A stretch of DNA of 10,566 bases from Hyphomicrobiales bacterium. GTDB taxonomy: Bacteria > Pseudomonadota > Alphaproteobacteria > Rhizobiales > Aestuariivirgaceae. The DNA is taken from contig JANXRO010000299.1 in assembly GCA_025356765.1 (NCBI GenBank), positions 1 through 10,566 on the forward strand, read 5' to 3'. A program made the position numbers and the translations under genes. Every line of letters begins with the position of its first letter. The first letter of the stretch is position 1. This document shows positions 7,124 to 10,566 of this stretch, one piece after another. The notes under the pieces were generated by a model. The model was not told the DNA's origin. It made no database searches and saw only the letters and a list, made by a program, of their open reading frames with translations.

Positions 7124-8059
7124 ATGACAGAAATATCGAGCGCTTCAGAAAACAAAGCTGGCGCGAAAAATGCCTGGCCGCCAAAAACTCGCGAGCTGCA
7201 TAATTTTCATATGAATTCCACTGTTTGGAACGATTTCAAGTTCCGCAATGATGATATCGTCGTTGCCACCTATGCGAAATCTGGCACAACGTGGACGCAG
7301 CAAATCGTTTCCCAGCTTATTTTCAATGGGGCAGAAGGGCTTAATCTGCACCAAATGTCGCCTTGGGTTGACCTGCGGATCTTGCCACCTCCAGCACTTG
7401 CGGCATTGGAAACCCAAACCCACAGGCGCTTTGTTAAAACCCATCTGCCGGTTGATGCCTTGGTTTTCTCACCCAAAGCCAAATATATTTATATCGGGCG
7501 CGATGGGCGTGATGCGGCGTGGAGTTTTCACAATCATCATTATAATGGCACCGAGCAATATTTCGAAGATTACAACCGCGGGGCAATTCACGGTGCTCCG
7601 CCGATGGTGCGGGGCACTGCTAACCCGCATGAATTTTACACCGCTTGGTTTGAAAACAACGGCTTTCCAATTTGGCCCTATTGGCAACATATTCGTTCAT
7701 GGTGGGAAATTCGACATTTGCCGAATCTTTTGCTGATTCACTTCAACGATATGAAAAACGATCTTGAAGGATCAATCAGACGCATTGCAGCGTTTCTTGA
7801 TATTGCCATAGACGAAACGCTGATGCCAAAAATAATTGAACATTGCAGCTTCAATTATATGAAAGCCCACGCCGCCGAACTTGCTCCGCGGGGTGGCTCT
7901 GTTTGGAAAGGAGGCGCTGAAACATTCATCAACAAAGGCAGCAATGGAAGGTGGCGTGACAGCCTTTCAGCGAAAGAAATAAAAGCCTACGAAGAAAAAG
8001 CCATTGCTGAATTGGGGCCCGAATGTGCGGCATGGTTGAGCGGCGGAGCGAAGCTTTAA
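7124..8059 (+). CDS. PAPS-dependent sulfotransferase family protein
   Basis: A 311-residue cytoplasmic-type sulfotransferase (Sulfotransfer_1), which moves a sulfonate group from PAPS to a hydroxyl or amine acceptor. The cofactor loop YAKSGTTWTQQIV (50-62) is the 5'-phosphosulfate site with K52; KTHLP (105-109) carries the expected catalytic H107; YIGRDGRDAAWSFHNH (123-138) is the 3'-phosphate site with R126 and S134; FINKGSNGRWRDSLS (268-282) corresponds to the C-terminal RKG...GDWK motif, with the order of charged residues somewhat changed. There is no signal peptide. ATG 7124 is chosen for the GGGGA ribosome site 6 bases upstream and because the extra 32 codons of the open frame from 7028 look non-coding. 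The acceptor cannot be inferred from the sequence. No PAPS synthesis genes (cysDNC type) are in view. The stop is one base from the stop of the convergent dehydrogenase. Confidence 0.93.
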   Translation: MTEISSASENKAGAKNAWPPKTRELHNFHMNSTVWNDFKFRNDDIVVATYAKSGTTWTQQIVSQLIFNGAEGLNLHQMSPWVDLRILPPPALAALETQTHRRFVKTHLPVDALVFSPKAKYIYIGRDGRDAAWSFHNHHYNGTEQYFEDYNRGAIHGAPPMVRGTANPHEFYTAWFENNGFPIWPYWQHIRSWWEIRHLPNLLLIHFNDMKNDLEGSIRRIAAFLDIAIDETLMPKIIEHCSFNYMKAHAAELAPRGGSVWKGGAETFINKGSNGRWRDSLSAKEIKAYEEKAIAELGPECAAWLSGGAKL

Positions 8060-8060
8060 T

Positions 8061-9455
8061 TCACGGCCCCGCGTTTTTCCCGGGGTTCATAATGTTTTTG
8101 GGGTCGAGCGCCGTTTTAATGGCCCGCATGGTTTCCACCGCATCACCATGTTCAAGCCTTAGATAATCTCGCTTGCCAGAACCTATGCCATGTTCACCCG
8201 TGCAGGTGCCACCCATCGCCAAGGCGCGTTCGATCAATCTTTGATAAACCCCTTTGACGCGGGCCACTTCGTCGGCGTTGCTGCGATCACAAAACAATAC
8301 AACGTGAAAGTTACCGTCGCCCACATGGCCAATGATGGGGCCATAAACCTGATGCGCGGCCAAATCTTGCTGGGTGGCCACAACACATTCAGCAAGGCGT
8401 GAAATAGGAACGCAAACGTCTGTGGCAATGGCCTCTTCCTTGCCAGGCTTCATGGCTTTGGTAGCCCAAAATGCGTCATGTCGGGCCTGCCACAGTTTTA
8501 AACGATCTTCCTCTTGCGTGGCCCAGTTGATTTCAGTTCCGCCATGAGAAGATGCAATTTCAGAAAACAGCGTCGATTGTTCAGCAACACCAGCCTTGGT
8601 GCCATGAAATTCCACAAACAAGGTGGGCACTTCAGGCATCGACAATTTCGAATAGGTGTTGATGGCGCGAATATGTTCTGCATCCACCAACTCTATGCGT
8701 GCGATGGGAATTCCCAGCTGAATGGTTTCAATGGCAACAAGGCAACAGGCTTCAATGGATGGAAATGCGCAAATGCCCGCGGAAATTCCTTCGGGAATTC
8801 CATAAAGCTTCAGCGCCACTTCGGTGATAACGCCTAAAGTGCCTTCTGAACCCACAAACAGCCGCGTGAGATCATATCCGGCGGATGATTTTCGTGCGCG
8901 CGTTCCGGTTTTGATGATTTTGCCGTCTGCCAGAACGACAGTAAGACCCATCACATTGTCGCGCATGGTGCCATAACGCACCGCGTTGGTGCCCGATGCG
9001 CGCGTAGCGGCCATGCCTCCCAGCGATGCATCAGCGCCCGGATCAATCGGGAAGAACAAGCCTTGGTCACGCAGGTGAGTATTCAACTGCTTTCGCGTAA
9101 CGCCGGCCTGCACTCGCACGTCTTGATCTTCAGCATTCACTTCCAGAATGGTGTTCATTGCACTGATATCAATACATATTCCGCCCTTCACTGCCGCAAA
9201 ATGCCCTTCTAGCGAAGTTCCGGTGCCAAAAGCGATCACGGGAACGCTTTCAGCGGCGCAAATTTTAACCAGCGCCTGCACTTCCTCGGTTGAATGAACA
9301 AAGGCCACCGCATCAGGCGGAACACCCACATTCCACGTCAGGTCTTTGCCATGCTGCTCACGCACTGCGGGCGCTGTGGACAAGCGGTCGCCCAAAAGAT
9401 TTCGTGCCGCATCAATGGCACGGAGTGTATTTGCACTGGCTGTTGAGCTATTCAT
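8061..9455 (-). CDS. FAD-binding D-2-hydroxyacid dehydrogenase (D-lactate/glycolate type)
   Basis: A 464-residue flavoprotein of the FAD_binding_4 plus FAD-oxidase C-terminal family, the group of cytochrome-linked D-lactate dehydrogenase and GlcD. FAD-binding landmarks are VIAFGTGTSLEGH (73-85), PIDPGADASLGGMAATRASG (136-155) and LFVGSEGTLGVITE (199-212). The C-terminal half has GHVGDGNFH (376-384) and GTCTGEHGIGSGKR (416-429), whose histidines and glutamate are the metal and substrate site in relatives, and the usual NPGK end. The protein is complete. It oxidises a D-2-hydroxyacid, probably D-lactate, passing electrons to the respiratory chain; glycolate or D-2-hydroxyglutarate are alternatives, and no glcE or glcF neighbours are present, which favours the single-subunit D-lactate type. 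A GGTGG ribosome site precedes ATG 9455 by only 3 bases. It is divergent from the thioesterase. Confidence 0.93.
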   Translation of the reverse strand: MNSSTASANTLRAIDAARNLLGDRLSTAPAVREQHGKDLTWNVGVPPDAVAFVHSTEEVQALVKICAAESVPVIAFGTGTSLEGHFAAVKGGICIDISAMNTILEVNAEDQDVRVQAGVTRKQLNTHLRDQGLFFPIDPGADASLGGMAATRASGTNAVRYGTMRDNVMGLTVVLADGKIIKTGTRARKSSAGYDLTRLFVGSEGTLGVITEVALKLYGIPEGISAGICAFPSIEACCLVAIETIQLGIPIARIELVDAEHIRAINTYSKLSMPEVPTLFVEFHGTKAGVAEQSTLFSEIASSHGGTEINWATQEEDRLKLWQARHDAFWATKAMKPGKEEAIATDVCVPISRLAECVVATQQDLAAHQVYGPIIGHVGDGNFHVVLFCDRSNADEVARVKGVYQRLIERALAMGGTCTGEHGIGSGKRDYLRLEHGDAVETMRAIKTALDPKNIMNPGKNAGP

Positions 9456-9491
9456 GGTCCACCAAAACTATCACAGGGCGAAATTAATACC
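9456..9491. promoter_or_regulatory. 36-base divergent gap, dehydrogenase and thioesterase
   Basis: Only 36 bases separate the two divergent start codons. Promoters for the two genes must therefore overlap each other or extend into the opposite coding region. The thioesterase side has only a distant AGGG (about 13 bases before ATG 9492), so its ribosome site is weak or its transcript has a very short leader. No operator-like repeat is visible. Confidence 0.35.
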
Positions 9492-9977
9492 ATGACAAAT
9501 GCCAAACCATTCACAGGCCAAATGCAAACGGTTGAAGACCAATGGACCGATTATAACGGCCACCTCAATATGGCCTATTATGCTGTGTTGTTTGACAGGG
9601 CGGCAGAAGAACTGTTCCAAACCTTTGGCCTTGGGCCAGAATATGTAAAACAAACCAATTGCACGTTTTTCACCCTTGAAACCCACACATCCTATGCCAA
9701 CGAATTGATGGCCGGAGACGCGGTGCGCATTGAAACGCAAATCATCGCGTCTGATCAAAAGCGTGTGCATTATGTGCAACAAATGTTCAAAGGCGAAACC
9801 AGCTATCTTGCTTGTGTTTTGGAAGTGATGGTAAGCCACGTTGATCTTACAACCCATCGCACATCAGTTTTTCCTGCCGCAATACAGTCTAAAATTGATG
9901 AAATGACCGCCGCCCACAAAGCCTTAACCCCGCCCCCGCAAGTGGGCCATGTGATTGGGCTGCCAGCTAAACGATAA
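9492..9977 (+). CDS. Hotdog-fold acyl-CoA thioesterase family protein
   Basis: A 161-residue single-domain protein of the 4-hydroxybenzoyl-CoA/YbgC-like thioesterase superfamily, expected to hydrolyse an acyl-CoA thioester in the cytoplasm as a dimer or tetramer. The active-site region is DQWTDYNGHLNMAYY (16-30): D20 is the likely nucleophile or general base, and the N-G-H-x-N run starts the hotdog helix. THTSYANELMAGD (65-76) and QQMFKGETSYLACVLEVMVSHVD (about 96-118) are the central strands of the fold. The acyl chain cannot be told from the sequence. Relatives of this subgroup occur beside carnitine genes, but none are visible here. ATG 9492 is kept because it precedes the fold by a normal length; an ATG at 9522 would leave five residues before the active-site strand. 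The small gene at 10068 follows after 90 bases. Confidence 0.88.
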   Translation: MTNAKPFTGQMQTVEDQWTDYNGHLNMAYYAVLFDRAAEELFQTFGLGPEYVKQTNCTFFTLETHTSYANELMAGDAVRIETQIIASDQKRVHYVQQMFKGETSYLACVLEVMVSHVDLTTHRTSVFPAAIQSKIDEMTAAHKALTPPPQVGHVIGLPAKR

Positions 9978-10067
9978 CACATGCCCCCACATCGTCACAT
10001 TCCCGCAATACTAAGGGCATAGTTCCTTGGCATGTAAGTTCCATAAAACCAACAATGGGAGACGAAC

Positions 10068-10262
10068 ATGACAAACACGGGTTACACACATTTTGCCGAC
10101 GCTTTGGTTTTCGTACATGGCCGTCATGCTGCGGGTGAAGCAGCGCGTCATGCAATGCTATGTGAAAAATCGGGCGACACAGAAACCGCCGCATATTGGC
10201 GCAAATTGCAAAATCAACTGTCGATGAAATTAGATCATCAGCCCTTGCAACGCTGCGCCTGA
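10068..10262 (+). CDS. Unnamed 64-residue small protein
   Basis: I do not recognise a named family. The gene is supported by a strong ribosome site (GGGAG at 10057-10061, 6 bases before ATG) and by protein-like composition. The sequence begins MTNTGYTHFADALVFVHGRH and continues with an alanine- and histidine-rich helix (AAGEAARHAMLCEK, 21-34) and SGDTETAAYWRKLQNQL (35-51); it reads as two amphipathic helices joined by a short turn. There is no signal peptide or membrane segment. Its end falls 44 bases before the uvrD-type start on the same strand, so the two could be co-transcribed. The function is unknown; a small helical adaptor or regulator is only a guess. Confidence 0.72.
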   Translation: MTNTGYTHFADALVFVHGRHAAGEAARHAMLCEKSGDTETAAYWRKLQNQLSMKLDHQPLQRCA

Positions 10263-10288
10263 TAATTCCTGAAAGAGTGGCTATATAG

Positions 10289-10306
10289 GGGCGATGAGAT
10301 TCGCCC
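10289..10306 (+). promoter_or_regulatory. Hairpin abutting the uvrD start codon
   Basis: GGGCGA (10289-10294) pairs perfectly with TCGCCC (10301-10306) around a TGAGAT loop. The stem ends on the base before ATG 10307, and the only purine-rich ribosome-site candidate (the GAG at 10296-10298) lies in the loop. It could affect ribosome access. A 7-residue out-of-frame reading frame (ATG 10294, stop ending 10317) starts within the stem. This is suggestive only. Confidence 0.3.
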
Positions 10307-10566
10307 ATGCCCATTGACTTGAATGATTTTGACGAAGCACCACCTGCCCCCAAAGCGGGTGGCATTGCTGCGCGTGCTATGGCAACGCCTGCGCCCAAAT
10401 ATCTCGATGGACTGAACCCCGAACAAAAAGACGCTGTTTTAACTATTGATGGCCCGCTGCTGGTTTTGGCGGGTGCGGGCACCGGCAAAACCCGTGTACT
10501 GACCACACGGCTTGCCCATGTTTTAACCTTGCGTAAAGCTTACCCCAACCAAATCCTCGCCGTCAC
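10307..10566 (+). CDS. uvrD: UvrD/PcrA-family DNA helicase, 5' part
   Basis: The first 86 codons of a superfamily 1A helicase; the rest lies beyond the window. LNPEQKDAV (36-44) is the Q-motif and LAGAGTGKTRVLTTRLAHVL (54-73) is helicase motif I, the Walker A ATP site with K61. In this family the enzyme unwinds DNA in the 3'-to-5' direction during nucleotide excision and mismatch repair. A 34-residue, Ala/Pro-rich, probably disordered leader precedes the Q-motif (PAPKAGGIAARAMATPAPKY). The start at 10307 is supported by a GATGAG-like site; a second in-frame ATG at 10379 (residue 25) is the alternative. I saw no alphaproteobacterial SOS box (GTTC-N7-GTTC) upstream. Assignment to UvrD or PcrA against other UvrD-like helicases is not decidable from this fragment. 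Confidence 0.9.
   Translation, partial: MPIDLNDFDEAPPAPKAGGIAARAMATPAPKYLDGLNPEQKDAVLTIDGPLLVLAGAGTGKTRVLTTRLAHVLTLRKAYPNQILAV

Noticed and set aside
8067..8085. CCCCG/CGGGG repeat after the sulfotransferase stop as a terminator
   Set aside because: It is only 5 base pairs, lies within the dehydrogenase coding end, and no T-run follows directly.

Overview
The window looks like chromosomal DNA of an alphaproteobacterium, probably of the Hyphomicrobiales (Rhizobiales) type. The best taxonomic clue is a class II fumarase gene followed, with overlapping reading frames, by a DUF4169 gene and a small ribbon-helix-helix (RHH_4) gene; this order is familiar from alphaproteobacterial genomes. A very large AsmA-family protein and the intermediate base composition of the core genes agree with this. 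The genus cannot be read from the sequence. Most of the window is ordinary core or near-core gene content. I do not see a clear undescribed multi-gene system; the most accessory part is the first 1.5 kb.

Layout. (1) 1-414: the 3' end of a yefM-type antitoxin gene overlapping a complete yoeB-type toxin gene, a type II toxin-antitoxin module with all recognised YoeB catalytic residues present. (2) 457-1500, minus strand: an unrecognised 347-residue protein whose gene is clearly more AT-rich in places than its neighbours. It carries an R-N-x-x-x-H sequence of the HEPN-nuclease type and may be a transferred or defence-related gene. (3) 1501-1672: a divergent regulatory gap with an imperfect hairpin. 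(4) 1673-3436: fumC, a DUF4169 gene and an RHH gene, apparently one translationally coupled operon. (5) 3444-7010, minus: an AsmA-family envelope protein of about 1188 residues with a charged helical tail. (6) 7124-8059: a PAPS-dependent type sulfotransferase, divergent from the AsmA gene. (7) 8061-9455, minus: an FAD-linked D-2-hydroxyacid (D-lactate/glycolate type) dehydrogenase. (8) 9492-9977: a hotdog-fold acyl-CoA thioesterase, divergent from the dehydrogenase across 36 bases. (9) 10068-10262: a 64-residue conserved-looking orphan protein. (10) 10307 to the end: the 5' end of a UvrD/PcrA-type helicase, its start codon directly abutting a small hairpin.

How the genes work together: the only firm functional units are the toxin-antitoxin pair and the fumC operon. 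The sulfotransferase, dehydrogenase and thioesterase are single metabolic genes with no visible shared pathway. Gene packing is tight: three convergent pairs end 42, 7 and 1 bases apart, and none has a recognisable intrinsic terminator between them. No RNA genes, insertion sequences, CRISPR arrays or attachment sites were seen, and no gap reaches 300 bases.
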